A stretch of DNA of 64,000 nucleotides from JAGWRA01 sp035534615 (GCA_035534615.1 DATLRO010000112.1:1-64000), one strand, 5' to 3'; positions 53,063 through 62,545 are shown, numbered from the stretch's first letter. Numbers and translations: made by a program. Notes: generated by a model not told the origin, from the sequence alone.

Positions 53063-54991
53063 TCACCCGATGATCCGGAGGGCGATCAGGCTGGTGGCCT
53101 CGCCGCCGGGGCCGGTCGCCGTCACCTCGATGCTGTACTGGCCGGGGGGAAACGCCTCGAGCGGCAGATCGAACTGCACCGATCCGTCCGGCAGCGAGCC
53201 CGGCAGGCGCGTCAGCGTGCGCATCGGCCGCCCGAGCAGGTTCAGCAGCCGGGCGGTGACGACCGGCGGCGTCGCGCCGGGCCCGTAGGCACGGACGCGG
53301 ATGAGCAGCCGTTCGGCCGTCGAGAACTCGCGTGAGACGACCGGCGCGGCGTCCGGATCCCGACTGATGGTGAGAAAGCCGCGCGCGGTGATCGCGCGGA
53401 AGACCTCCGGCGTCGACAGCGTCGTGTCCGGACCGTCCATCGACGGCACCTCGAGGCCGCGCACGTCGGTGCCGAGCGGTTTCCCGTCGGCACTGCGGAT
53501 CTGCATGTCGAGGCGGATGTGGCCGGGCGGCGCGTCGAACACGGCCCGCCGGGGCAGTGAACGGGCGGCCTCACCGGACGAGGCCGGGGCGAGCGTCCCG
53601 TGGAACAGGGACGTGCCGCTGGCGGTCACGGCGTCGAGCACAATCTCGCCCGCATCGACCGGCAGCCGGCCTTCGAGCCCGGGCTGGCCCGGCTCCCACG
53701 TGACGGTGAGCTGCGTGCGACCGTCGGCGCCGCGCGCGATCCCGAACCACGGCTGGATCAGCCCGCTCACGTGGGTCGGCACGAGGAAGATCGGCGGAAG
53801 CCGCGGGGGCAGGCGCTCGCGCGTCGCCAGTTCGGCGAGCCGGACCTCGGCCTCCGACGGCAGCCAGTATTCCGGGCGCGTCCGCACCTCCACCCCCGGC
53901 CGGTCGACGCGCAGGCTGATAGCGTGGAACCGGCCGTCGGGATGGCGTGATCGGAACGTCAGCAGGTAGTACCCGTTCAGATCCTGCGCGAGCCGGGCGA
54001 GACGGGGCGTCAGGTCGGCGCCGCCGGTCATCAGCGAGCCGCCCGTCCGTCCGGCCAGCGTCTGGAGCATGGCCAGCCCGGCGCCGGATGCGGGCGCCTC
54101 CGCCGGGTCGATCGGGTAGATCGCCACGTCGAAGCGGTTGGCGGCGCGAAGCACGGCCTGCGGATCGGGCAGCGGCACGGTCCGCGGCCGATCGACCCGT
54201 GCGAACCCTTCGGTCACGAAGAGCAGCGCCTTCCGTCCCTCCTGCAGCCGCCCGAGACGGATCGTCAACCGTTCGAGCGCCGACAGCACCAGCTGGGCGC
54301 GCGCGGCTTCGGCTGCAGCCGGGGCGTGCCCGATGAAGTCGCGTTCGAAGGCGGTCCGCGGGCTGAAGTCACCCGCACGCCCGCTGAAGGCTCGCGCCGC
54401 CTCCGCGACCGCTGCGGGTCCCGCCGCCGGTTCGATTGCCGCCAGCTGATCGAGCGGCTTCATCACCAGCACCGTGTCGGTCGGCGTGAGCGTGCTGTCC
54501 GCGAAGCGCGCGAGCAGGTCGCGGACGCGCGCGGTCTCCGCCCCGGCGGGCACGTGATAATCGTCCAGCAGCAGCCCGAACGCGCGCCCGCCCCTCTCCG
54601 CGCCGCCGGCGACCGTCGCGGGCGGCCGGCCGGACGGCGTCGTGGCCGCGGGCCCGGGCGGGCGGATCGAGGCAGTCCGGAATTCGACGCGATCGATCGC
54701 CTGCGGAGCCCCGTCGTCGCGCAGGTCGAAATCGCGCGGCTGAAGGTGCAGGACCGGGCGGCCGGCGCGATCGACGACGATCGCGTCAAGCTGGACGGTG
54801 CGCAGATCGCGGCTGGACGCGGCGACGCCGGCGGGCGGAGCCGCCGGCGCAGGCGGCGTGGGGGTGGTGGAGGCGGGCGGTGTCAGGCGGCGCGCGGCTG
54901 CCGGCGATCGCCGCGCGCGCATCGGCGACGCGAGGAATCCGCCGGCCAGCACGAGGGCGGCGACGATGGCTGTCCGCGATGGTGACTGCAC
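53063..54991 (-). CDS. VWFA-related protein of the acidobacterial TIGR03436 type
   Basis: 642-aa exported protein. A hydrophobic N-terminal segment (residues 8-22) and a Pro/Ala linker precede LRTVQLDAIVVDRAGRPVLH, which opens a typical FxLxxDG-type region (LQPRDFDLRDDGAPQAI). A von Willebrand A-like domain follows (GLLLDDYHV, RKALLFVTEGFARVD, DVAIYPIDPAE), then NGYYLLTFRSRHPDGRFHAI and beta-sandwich repeats. TIGR03436 proteins are expanded in Acidobacteriota and are among the better lineage markers here. The role is unknown, perhaps surface adhesion or envelope sensing. A metal-ion-dependent adhesion site is not obvious. Confidence 0.82.
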   Translation of the reverse strand: MQSPSRTAIVAALVLAGGFLASPMRARRSPAAARRLTPPASTTPTPPAPAAPPAGVAASSRDLRTVQLDAIVVDRAGRPVLHLQPRDFDLRDDGAPQAIDRVEFRTASIRPPGPAATTPSGRPPATVAGGAERGGRAFGLLLDDYHVPAGAETARVRDLLARFADSTLTPTDTVLVMKPLDQLAAIEPAAGPAAVAEAARAFSGRAGDFSPRTAFERDFIGHAPAAAEAARAQLVLSALERLTIRLGRLQEGRKALLFVTEGFARVDRPRTVPLPDPQAVLRAANRFDVAIYPIDPAEAPASGAGLAMLQTLAGRTGGSLMTGGADLTPRLARLAQDLNGYYLLTFRSRHPDGRFHAISLRVDRPGVEVRTRPEYWLPSEAEVRLAELATRERLPPRLPPIFLVPTHVSGLIQPWFGIARGADGRTQLTVTWEPGQPGLEGRLPVDAGEIVLDAVTASGTSLFHGTLAPASSGEAARSLPRRAVFDAPPGHIRLDMQIRSADGKPLGTDVRGLEVPSMDGPDTTLSTPEVFRAITARGFLTISRDPDAAPVVSREFSTAERLLIRVRAYGPGATPPVVTARLLNLLGRPMRTLTRLPGSLPDGSVQFDLPLEAFPPGQYSIEVTATGPGGEATSLIALRIIG

Positions 54992-55298
54992 AGCGCGGCC
55001 CGGATCCGCTGACGGAACGACGTCTCGTGTGGTTCGATCATACCACCGGCCCTGCGGGCCCGCGATCCGGGCGTGGGGCGGGCGCGGCCGGCGATGGCCA
55101 GCGGCGCGTCACGCGCCGCTGAATGGTCGCCGGAACGACGGGGCGCGATGATGACAGCTCTGCCATGCCGGCGCGAAAGACCGTGCGGGAGCGGCCGGCT
55201 GCGATAAGATCGCTCAGGGCTGCTGTCGTGCGGCACCTCCGTTCCTGCCTGACGGCGGAGCGGCGGGCGACCGGCGCGACCGGGCGGGAGCGGGGCCG
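54992..55298. other. divergent promoter region, VWFA gene and glycosyltransferase
   Basis: 307 bases. Leftward, an extended -10 TGGTATGAT (TATGAT complementary to 55037-55042) lies about 46 bases before the VWFA start. Rightward, only a lone TAAGAT near 55204 is seen, without a good -35. No gene is evident. Confidence 0.35.
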
Positions 55299-56102
55299 AT
55301 GATCAACGACAAGCGGGTGGCCGTCGTGCTTCCGGCGTACAACGCGGCGGCCACGCTGGAGGCCACGGTCCGCCAGCTGCCAGACCTGGTCGACATCCGC
55401 ATCCTCGTGGACGATTTCAGCGCGGACGACACGGTGGCGATCGCGCGCCGGCTCGGCCTCACGACGTTCGTGCACGACAGCAACTACGGCTACGGGCGGA
55501 ACCAGATGACCTGCTACCGCGAGGCGCTGGCGCTGGGGGCCGACGTGGTGGTCATGCTGCATCCCGACTATCAGTACACACCGCTGCTCGTGACCGCGAT
55601 GGCGAGCATGGTGGCCTTCGACGTCTACGACGCAGTGCTCGGATCGCGCATCCTGGGCGGGACGGCTCTCTCCGGCGGGATGCCGCGCTACAAGTACGTG
55701 TCCAATCGCGTGCTGACGGCCATTCAGAACCTGGTCCTCGGCGCCAAGCTGTCGGAGTACCACACCGGCTACCGCGCGTTCAGCCGTCGCGTGCTGGAGG
55801 CGCTGCCGCTGCTGGAAAACTCGGACGACTTCGTGTTCGACAACCAGATGCTGACGCAGTGCGTCTACTTCGGGTTCCGGATCGGCGAGGTCTCCTGTCC
55901 CACGAGCTACTTCCCCGAAGCCTCGTCCATCAGCTTCCGCCGCAGCGTTCGCTACGGCCTGGGCGTGTTGACGACGTCGTTCGAGTACCTCATGCAGCGG
56001 CGGGGGCTGGCGCAGTATCCGATTTTCGACCGGGAGGGCCGGAAGCTCTCGACCGTGCCGAAGGCGGCGCCCGACGACGCCCGGGCCGAGATGTCCGCAT
56101 GA
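55299..56102 (+). CDS. glycosyltransferase family 2, dolichol-phosphate-mannose-synthase-like
   Basis: 267-aa GT-A glycosyltransferase. KRVAVVLPAYNAAATLEATV starts the nucleotide fold; ILVDDFSADDTVAIARRLG follows, then VVVMLHPDYQYTPLL (DxD-type site). ILGGTALSGGMPRYKYVSNR and AKLSEYHTGYRAFSRRVLEA are typical of the DPM1/DpgA branch. No membrane helices. It probably transfers a sugar to a lipid carrier that feeds the membrane glycosyltransferase-like partner, whose ATG overlaps its stop. Confidence 0.9.
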   Translation: MINDKRVAVVLPAYNAAATLEATVRQLPDLVDIRILVDDFSADDTVAIARRLGLTTFVHDSNYGYGRNQMTCYREALALGADVVVMLHPDYQYTPLLVTAMASMVAFDVYDAVLGSRILGGTALSGGMPRYKYVSNRVLTAIQNLVLGAKLSEYHTGYRAFSRRVLEALPLLENSDDFVFDNQMLTQCVYFGFRIGEVSCPTSYFPEASSISFRRSVRYGLGVLTTSFEYLMQRRGLAQYPIFDREGRKLSTVPKAAPDDARAEMSA

Positions 56103-57598
56103 CGGCCGGCCGGCGGCGGGTCCGCGACCTGGCGGTGCTGGCCGGCATGACGGTCGCCGCCATCGGCGTCCATGGCTATCACCCGGCCATCGAGGATGCG
56201 GAGATCTACCTGCCCGGCATCCTGAAGCAGCTGCATCCCGCCCTGTTTCCCTACAACACGGCGTTCTTCGAATCGCACGCGCACATGACGCTCTTTCCGC
56301 GTCTCATGGCGCTCTCCATCCGGGTGGCGCCCGTGCCGGCGGGTGTCGTGATGCTCGGCTGGCAGGTGCTGTCGATCGCGCTGCTGCTGCTGGCCTGCCT
56401 GCGCATCGCGCGGCTCTGCTTTCCTTCGGAGCGGGCCGTCTGGTGCGGCGTCGCGCTCATCGGGAGCCTGCTGACGCTGCCGATCGCCGGCACCGACCTG
56501 TACATCATGGACCAGTACGTGACGCCGCGGTCGCTGTCGACCCCGCTGGGGATGCTGGCGGCGGCCGAGGCGCTCCAGGGGCGGCCCGTCTGGGCGCTGG
56601 TGTGGCTCGCGGTGATCGCGCCGATCCACCCGCTGATGTCGGTCTTCGCCGCGGCGTTCGTGGGGGCGATCTGGCTGGTGGGGCGCGTGAAGCGCCCGGT
56701 CGAGCCCGGGATGGTCGCGGCCGCGGGGCTGCTCGCGCTCTTTCCCCCGGTCACGGCGGCGTATCGCCGCATCCTTGCCACGCGCCCCGCCTTCCTGCTC
56801 ACGCGCTGGGCCTGGTACGAATGGCTGGGACTGCTGGCGCCGTTTGCGCTGATGGCCGGGTTCGCCTGGCTGGCGCGGCGCTGCGGCCTGCCGCGGCTGC
56901 GGCGCCTGTGTCACGCGGTCATCCTGTTCGAGGCGGTGTTCTTCGCGATGGCGCTCGTCATTTCGGTGCCCGGGCCGTTCGAGCGCTTCGCCGAGATCCA
57001 GCCGATGCGGAGCCTGCAGATCGTCTACATCGTCATGTTCCTGGTCGCCGGCGGGTTTCTCGGGCACTACGTGCTGGGCCGTCGCGCGTGGCGGTGGGCG
57101 GTGCTGTTCGTGCCGCTCTGCACCGGCATGTGGTACGCCCAGATGCAGCTGTTTCCGGCGACGCGCCATCTCGAGCTGCCGGGGCTCGCGCCGCGGAACC
57201 GCTGGGTGCAGACGTTCGACTGGATCCGGGGGCACACGCCGGTCGACGCCTATTTCGCGCTCGATCCGTACTATCTCGGGCGCCCCGGCGAGGACGAGCA
57301 CGGGTTCCGCGCGCTGGCCGAGCGCAGCAGCCTGGCGGACGCGCTGAAGGACAGCGGCGCGGCCAGCATGTTTCCCGATCTGTCGGCGGAGTGGGCGGCG
57401 CAGGTCGACGCGCAGCGCGGCTGGGCGCACTTCACCCGCGAGGATTTCCTGCGGCTCCGCCGCCGCTACGGCGTCGACTGGGTGGTGGTGGACCATCGCG
57501 TCGACGGCCTGGCCTGCCCGTATGCGAACGACGGCCTGTTCGTCTGCCGGATCGACGCGCCGGGCACGACCGGCGGCGCCGTGTCCCGCCGTCCGTGA
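56099..57598 (+). CDS. multi-span membrane protein, possible GT-C-type glycosyltransferase
   Basis: 499-aa membrane protein with about eight to ten helices and a large polar loop or tail after residue 360. The early loop GYHPAIEDAEIYLPGILKQL carries acidic residues placed like the catalytic Asp/Glu of GT-C enzymes. A C-terminal soluble domain (RNRWVQTFDWIRGHTPVDAY) resembles the periplasmic part of such enzymes. It is coupled by ATGA to the glycosyltransferase upstream, which could supply its lipid-linked sugar. No named family is recognised with confidence. Confidence 0.6.
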   Translation: MTAGRRRVRDLAVLAGMTVAAIGVHGYHPAIEDAEIYLPGILKQLHPALFPYNTAFFESHAHMTLFPRLMALSIRVAPVPAGVVMLGWQVLSIALLLLACLRIARLCFPSERAVWCGVALIGSLLTLPIAGTDLYIMDQYVTPRSLSTPLGMLAAAEALQGRPVWALVWLAVIAPIHPLMSVFAAAFVGAIWLVGRVKRPVEPGMVAAAGLLALFPPVTAAYRRILATRPAFLLTRWAWYEWLGLLAPFALMAGFAWLARRCGLPRLRRLCHAVILFEAVFFAMALVISVPGPFERFAEIQPMRSLQIVYIVMFLVAGGFLGHYVLGRRAWRWAVLFVPLCTGMWYAQMQLFPATRHLELPGLAPRNRWVQTFDWIRGHTPVDAYFALDPYYLGRPGEDEHGFRALAERSSLADALKDSGAASMFPDLSAEWAAQVDAQRGWAHFTREDFLRLRRRYGVDWVVVDHRVDGLACPYANDGLFVCRIDAPGTTGGAVSRRP

Positions 57599-57603
57599 TT
57601 CCG

Positions 57604-57640
57604 GCCGGCGCGATCACCCCGATCGGCGAGCCGCGCCGGC
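57604..57640. terminator. inverted repeat between convergent genes, possible bidirectional terminator
   Basis: GCCGGCGCG (57604-57612) pairs perfectly with CGCGCCGGC (57632-57640) across a 19-base loop, in the 60-base gap between the membrane protein and the TonB receptor, which converge here. There is no T-run on either strand. Confidence 0.4.
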
Positions 57641-57658
57641 GGTCCCGTCCCGCCGATC

Positions 57659-60640
57659 TCAGAACGACATCCGGAATCCGATCTGCGCCGTGAGCGGGAT
57701 GCCGACCGTCGTGCCGGGGCCGAAGAAGTCGCCGAGCGCCCCGGCCGGTACCTTGAGCTGGTTCAGGCTGGTGACCGGCACCGTCGCCGTGCAGGCGGCG
57801 TTCGTGCAGACGTCCTGGACGTTGGCCAGCTGACCGGGCGGTACGGGCAGTGCGCCCACGTCGGTGATGTAGTTGTTGCCCGGATTCATCCGGTCGAAGA
57901 GATTGAAGATCTCGAGGAACGGCATCACCGTCGCGCCGCCGCGGAGATGGAACGTCCGGCCGAGGCGGATGTCCACCTGCATGTACGGTGTGCCGCGGAA
58001 CTCGTCCAGCGTCGTCGGCACGCCGTTGACCACCGCCCGGTCGTTCGTGCTCACGCCGTCGTTGTTCAGGTCGATCGGCGTCGCCAGGGTGAACGGGCGC
58101 GCCGTTTCGAACTGCGACAGCGTGGCGAACTCCAGATCGGCCGGCAGCAGCAGCGTCCCGGCGAGCACGAAGCGGTTCCGCACGTCCTCGCCCGACGGGC
58201 CGTAGTCGCCCGGGCCGAACGGGTTGTTCACGTTGGTGACGCCGTTGACGTAGTCGAACAGCTCGCCGACGGTGGCGCCCCAGGTGTCCGCCCTCGCGAG
58301 CGTGTAGTTCGCCGTCACCTGGAACCGGTTCGTGAGCTGGCGGCTGACGATGACCGACAGGCCGTCGTAGCGCGAGCGGTTGTCGGTGCGGGCGACCGTC
58401 ACGCTGGGGGCGTCCGCCGGCAGCGTGTAGCCGGCGACGTACTGGTACAGGCGGTATTGATGGACGCCCGTCGTGTGCTGGTACTGGAGATTCAGCCGCC
58501 ACCCGCTACGGAAGATGTGTTCGAAGCCGAGGCTGGCCTGAATCGCGTACGGCGTCTTGTAGTGGGGATCGATCAGGGCCCCCTGGGCACCGGCCGGCAG
58601 CAGTCCCGAGAACGGCTCGTTGACCGCCTGGAACGCGGTGACCCAGCCGTTCTGGGCCAGGTCGTTGTAGTAGAGCCCCGCCCCGCCGCGGAACACGGTG
58701 CGGTCGCTGCCGCCCGGTGCGAACGCGAACCCGACGCGCGGGGCGATCGCCTTGCGGTAGTCGTGCGGGACGCCGGACACGAGCGGAATGCCGAGCGCCT
58801 GCAGCGTGACGTAGGCCGGGTTCTGGCTCTGATCGCGCCCGCTGGCGATGAACAGGCCGAACGTCGTGTCGTACCGCACCCCGTAGTTCAGCGTCAGGTC
58901 GGGAAGGATGCGCCAGGAATCCTGCGCGTACAGGCCGAGCCGCTGGACGTTCTGGGAGAAGGCGCCGTTGCTCGCCGGCACGATCGTGCTGCCGGCGGCG
59001 AAATCGGCCGCGAACTGCGCGGGATTCGCGAGGTAATAGGTCGGATCCTGCGGAAACTGCACGAGGGTGTCCTGGCTGCTCGCGAGGGCGCCGCTCAGCA
59101 CCGGCTCGTGGATGACGTTCACACCCGTCTTGAAGGTGTGGTTGCCGGCCGTGTGGATCAGGTCGTACCGGAACTGGTACTTCTGCTGCTTGCGCGCGAC
59201 CGGAAACGCGGTGATCGGCGTGACGAACTGATTGTCGCCGAAGGTCTCGAAGCCGGACGTGGTCAGTGCGGTCGAGCTGAAGGGGAAGGCGAGCGCGAGA
59301 CCAAGGTTCGAGTTCCGATCGGCCGTGTGGTTGAAGAGGCTCGCCTCCACCGTGAGCGTGCCGAGCCAGGACGAGGAGAACTGATGGTTCTGGCTGACCA
59401 GCAGCGTGAAGTACTGGGAGCGGGTCAGCGCGCCCGTCGAGGGGAGCGTGGCCTGCTGCACGAGGTCGTTGGCCGTCCGGTAGCGATCGATCGACGCGCG
59501 GACGAACCACTGCGACCGGTTCGACTGCGCCCAGTCGACCCGCCCCGTGAACAGCAGATCGCGGAACGGCTGGGAGACCGACGTCGGCACGGCGATCGAC
59601 GTCACGCCCGGGATGGCGCCGGCCGCGGCCAGTTGCGACAGCGCCTGGAATTCGGTGACGCTCTGGTTGTTGTACGACACGTTCGCGTTTTCCATCACGC
59701 CTTCGGTCGACGTGAAGAACCAGAGCTTGTGCGTCACGATCGGTCCGCCCAGCGTGAACGAGCCGTCCTGCCGGGAGTACGGCGGCTGCGGGCTCGGTGA
59801 CGGGTTGTCCAGCGTGTTCCGCGCGGTCATCCCCGGCTCCGTGAAGAATCCCGCGCCCGTCCAGTGGAACTGGTCCGTGCCGCTCTTGGTGCTGATGATC
59901 ACCGACCCGCCGTTGGTGTGCGATGTGTCGGCGTTGTACTGCGAGGTCCGCACCACGAAGTCCTGGATGGCGTCCGGCGAGATGTTCTCCAGGAAGCCCC
60001 CGATGTAATCGTCGCTGTCGTTCCCGCCGTCGACCGAGAGATCGACGTTCAGCCCCGAGCTGCCCGCGAACGAGACCGCCGTGATCCGCGCCTTCGTCGG
60101 GTCCGACGGCTCCACCGGCTCGGTCATCGGCGCCAGGTAGGCGATGTTCGCGAAGCTCCGGTGCGCGAGCGGGAGCGATTCCAGGTCCTTCGCGCTGATG
60201 ACCGTCTGCTGGACGTTGCTCGTCGCGTTGAGCGGCTGCGACGTGAGCGACGGCTGGGCCCCCCTGACCGTCACCGACTGCTTGACCCCCTCCGGCTGCA
60301 GGACGACCGCCACGCTCGGGGTCGCCCCGACGGCGACCGTCAGCGTCCGCGTCCAGGCCGCGAAGCCGGGCGCGGTGACCGTGAGCTGGTAGGGGCCGGG
60401 CGGCAGCGTCGGCACCGTGAATTCGCCTGTCTTGCCGCTGGTGCTCTGGCGGGTCAGCGCCGTGCCGGTTGCCGCGACCGTGACGGTGGCGCCGGCAACG
60501 ACGCCGCCGCTGGAATCGCGGACCGTGCCGACCAGCATGCCCTGCGGCGACTGGGCGGCGGCCGGGGCGATGACCAGCAGCCACATCATGAACAGAAAGA
60601 ATGGAAGACGAAGGGCGGGACGAAGCCAAGGGACGGCCAT
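57659..60640 (-). CDS. Oar-type TonB-dependent receptor with carboxypeptidase-regulatory domain
   Basis: 993-aa outer-membrane receptor. Signal peptide: MAVPWLRPALRLPFFLFMMW to about residue 30. Carboxypeptidase-regulatory domain: GTVRDSSGGVVAGATVTVAA, about 38-118. TonB plug: GLNVDLSVDGGNDSDDYIGG and QYNADTSHTNGGSVIISTKS, about 140-275. The long beta barrel ends in IPLTAQIGFRMSF, with a terminal Phe as expected for BAM recognition. It is typical of the large receptors expanded in Acidobacteriota, often linked to oligosaccharide or peptide uptake; the substrate is unknown. I prefer the ATG at 60640 over one nine codons earlier because it starts the signal peptide. A long inverted repeat sits 74-99 bases upstream. 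Confidence 0.9.
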   Translation of the reverse strand: MAVPWLRPALRLPFFLFMMWLLVIAPAAAQSPQGMLVGTVRDSSGGVVAGATVTVAATGTALTRQSTSGKTGEFTVPTLPPGPYQLTVTAPGFAAWTRTLTVAVGATPSVAVVLQPEGVKQSVTVRGAQPSLTSQPLNATSNVQQTVISAKDLESLPLAHRSFANIAYLAPMTEPVEPSDPTKARITAVSFAGSSGLNVDLSVDGGNDSDDYIGGFLENISPDAIQDFVVRTSQYNADTSHTNGGSVIISTKSGTDQFHWTGAGFFTEPGMTARNTLDNPSPSPQPPYSRQDGSFTLGGPIVTHKLWFFTSTEGVMENANVSYNNQSVTEFQALSQLAAAGAIPGVTSIAVPTSVSQPFRDLLFTGRVDWAQSNRSQWFVRASIDRYRTANDLVQQATLPSTGALTRSQYFTLLVSQNHQFSSSWLGTLTVEASLFNHTADRNSNLGLALAFPFSSTALTTSGFETFGDNQFVTPITAFPVARKQQKYQFRYDLIHTAGNHTFKTGVNVIHEPVLSGALASSQDTLVQFPQDPTYYLANPAQFAADFAAGSTIVPASNGAFSQNVQRLGLYAQDSWRILPDLTLNYGVRYDTTFGLFIASGRDQSQNPAYVTLQALGIPLVSGVPHDYRKAIAPRVGFAFAPGGSDRTVFRGGAGLYYNDLAQNGWVTAFQAVNEPFSGLLPAGAQGALIDPHYKTPYAIQASLGFEHIFRSGWRLNLQYQHTTGVHQYRLYQYVAGYTLPADAPSVTVARTDNRSRYDGLSVIVSRQLTNRFQVTANYTLARADTWGATVGELFDYVNGVTNVNNPFGPGDYGPSGEDVRNRFVLAGTLLLPADLEFATLSQFETARPFTLATPIDLNNDGVSTNDRAVVNGVPTTLDEFRGTPYMQVDIRLGRTFHLRGGATVMPFLEIFNLFDRMNPGNNYITDVGALPVPPGQLANVQDVCTNAACTATVPVTSLNQLKVPAGALGDFFGPGTTVGIPLTAQIGFRMSF

Positions 60641-60713
60641 CGGGTTACACACACCTCTCCGCGTCACACGACGCGAAACTCTGCTGCAACAACCGGCATC
60701 TTAGGTGCGCGCC

Positions 60714-60739
60714 TGAACTACTACCAGCGTCGTAGTTCA
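60714..60739. repeat. inverted repeat upstream of the TonB receptor, candidate operator
   Basis: TGAACTAC (60714-60721) and GTAGTTCA (60732-60739) form a perfect eight-base inverted repeat with a 10-base spacer; two further inner bases pair after one mismatch. On the leftward strand it lies where the -35 region of the receptor promoter would be, upstream of a TAAGAT -10-like box (complement of about 60698-60703). It suggests a dimeric regulator. Confidence 0.5.
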
Positions 60740-60932
60740 TCCGGGCCTGTCAGAAATCCGCTTCCAGGCGCGCGAAGACCGGTCGCGGCGGCGCCGCCGG
60801 ACGACTCCTGCACGACGCCGGCGCATTCGCCGCCGGGCGGTTAAACCACTCCCACGCGCGCGAGGTCTATCACCTACTGGGAACCGGCGGTGCCCGACCG
60901 CGAAAGGCCGCGGGGCACCGGGAGGGCTTTCC

Positions 60933-61343
60933 ATGCATCGCCATCGCATCGGACTCGCGATCATCTGTGCCGCCGGCCTGGCCGGACTGCTGGCCGCCGG
61001 ATGCACCAGCACGCCGCTGTCGTCCAGCGCCACGATCACCGACACGTTCACCGGGACGCTTGGCGTTCAGGGATCGACCTGGTACCCGTTCACGGTCGGA
61101 GCGTCGGGCGGAGACGTGACGATCACGGTGACGGCACTCAGCCCGCAGTCGACCATCACCTTCGGCATCGGTGTCGGCACCCCGTCGGGCTCCACGTGCC
61201 TGCTGTCCTCGACCGACGACACGGCGCAGCTGAACGTCCCGATGACGACCACCCTGCTGGCCGGCTCGTACTGTGTCGACATCTTCGACATCGGCAACGT
61301 GTCGCAGAACAACACGTTCACGATGCAGGTGCTCCACCCCTGA
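60933..61343 (+). CDS. small lipoprotein, 136 aa
   Basis: Exported lipoprotein with signal MHRHRIGLAIICAAGLAGLL ending in the lipobox LAAGC (Cys24). The mature part is a Thr/Ser-rich all-beta domain (STWYPFTVGASGGDVTITVT, GSTCLLSSTDDTAQLNVPMT, YCVDIFDIGN), similar in feel to bacterial pre-peptidase C-terminal or carbohydrate-binding sandwiches, with two Cys that may form a disulphide. Not assigned to a family. GGGAGG precedes the ATG. Divergent from the Oar-type receptor. Confidence 0.65.
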   Translation: MHRHRIGLAIICAAGLAGLLAAGCTSTPLSSSATITDTFTGTLGVQGSTWYPFTVGASGGDVTITVTALSPQSTITFGIGVGTPSGSTCLLSSTDDTAQLNVPMTTTLLAGSYCVDIFDIGNVSQNNTFTMQVLHP

Positions 61344-61360
61344 CGGCGGCGGCGGCCGAA

Positions 61361-61389
61361 TTGTGCCGCCACGCCGGGTCGGCTATGAT
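61361..61389 (+). promoter_or_regulatory. sigma-70-like promoter of the ketopantoate-reductase-like gene
   Basis: TTGTGC (61361-61366), 17 bases, TATGAT (61384-61389), giving a start near 61396 and a leader of about 106 bases. The leader contains the palindrome CCGAGCGTCAGCTCGG at 61415-61430. Confidence 0.55.
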
Positions 61390-61501
61390 CCCGCCGTCTC
61401 GGTCAAGCCTTGCACCGAGCGTCAGCTCGGGCACAGATGACACTGGCTTCCGCTCGTCACACGTCCCCCGGCCCGGTGCCGCGCCGGTCGCGGTTCGCCT
61501 C

Positions 61502-62482
61502 GTGAAAACGGTCATCGTCGGCGCCGGCGCCATTGGCGGGTACATCGGGGCGCATCTGGCGCGCAGCGGGGCGGACGTCGTGCTGTTCGCCCGCGGCGCC
61601 CATCTTCAGGCGATGCGCGCGCGCGGTCTGCGGGTGTCTGCCGCCGGCGGCGACTTCGTCGTCACGCCGGCCGTGGCGGACGACCCGGTTGCCATCGGCC
61701 CGGCCGACCTCGTCCTGCTGGCGGTGAAGGGCCCGAGCGTCGCGTCGGTGGCGCCCATGCTGGCGCCGCTCCTGCGCCCCGACACGATCGTGGTCTGCAT
61801 CCAGAACGGGCTCCCGTGGTGGTACTTCCACGGACAGCGGGGCCGGCTGGGGGCGTTGGGGCGCGAACTGACCGACCCGCGCGGGCTCGTCGCGTCGGCC
61901 GTCGATCCGCGCCAGGTGCTGGGCGCGATCGTCTATTTTGCGACCGAAATCGTGGAGCCCGGCGTGATTCGCCACAGCGGCGGCCACCGGATGTTCCTCG
62001 GAGAACCGACCGGACTCCGCTCGGCGCGGTGCCGGCGTGCGGCGGATCTGTTCGCCGCCGCCGGCCTGCCCTGCACGGCGACGACGGCGATCCGCCGCGA
62101 GATCTGGGTGAAGCTGCTGGGGAACGTCGCGTTCAATCCGCTGAGCGTCGTCACCGGCGCGACCGTCGCGGCGATGGTACGCCATCCGGATCTCTCGGCG
62201 CTCGTGCGGGCCGTCATGGGCGAGGTGCGGGCGGTGGCCTGGCGGCTCGGCATCCGGCCGGCGCTGTCGGTCGACGCGCGGATCACCCGCTCGTCGGCCA
62301 GCGGCGATCACAAGACGTCGATGCTGCAGGATTTCGAGGCCGGGCGGCCGCTGGAACTCGAGACGATTGCCGGCGCGGTCGTGCGGCTGGCCGGCCATCT
62401 GGGCGTGCCGATGCCGGCGACGCAGGCGGTTTACGCGTGCGCGAAGCGGCTGGACGAATGCCGCGCGCGGTCGGAACGGTGA
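61502..62482 (+). CDS. panE: ketopantoate reductase-like (PanE/ApbA) NADPH dehydrogenase
   Basis: 326-aa two-domain reductase. The Rossmann motif is KTVIVGAGAIGGYIGAHLAR (residues 2-21), followed by VLFARGAHL and DLVLLAVKGPSV. The C-terminal helical domain contains the PanE catalytic Lys and Asn region (REIWVKLLGNVAFNPLSVVT) and SSASGDHKTSMLQDFEAGRP near the end. PanE reduces 2-dehydropantoate in pantothenate synthesis; the family also holds other short-chain keto acid reductases, so the exact substrate is open. It starts with GTG; no strong ribosome-binding site is seen. Confidence 0.85.
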   Translation: MKTVIVGAGAIGGYIGAHLARSGADVVLFARGAHLQAMRARGLRVSAAGGDFVVTPAVADDPVAIGPADLVLLAVKGPSVASVAPMLAPLLRPDTIVVCIQNGLPWWYFHGQRGRLGALGRELTDPRGLVASAVDPRQVLGAIVYFATEIVEPGVIRHSGGHRMFLGEPTGLRSARCRRAADLFAAAGLPCTATTAIRREIWVKLLGNVAFNPLSVVTGATVAAMVRHPDLSALVRAVMGEVRAVAWRLGIRPALSVDARITRSSASGDHKTSMLQDFEAGRPLELETIAGAVVRLAGHLGVPMPATQAVYACAKRLDECRARSER

Positions 62483-62518
62483 GGGAAAATGGAGCGGTGG
62501 GCGGACGGGAGTCGGGAT

Positions 62519-62545
62519 CCCCGGCCGGCGTCACGCCGGCCGGGG
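62519..62545. terminator. strong bidirectional hairpin between panE and the RRM gene
   Basis: CCCCGGCCGGCG-TCA-CGCCGGCCGGGG is a perfect 12-pair hairpin with a three-base loop, in the 84-base gap between two convergent genes. It lacks a T-run, as is common in very GC-rich genomes. Confidence 0.7.
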
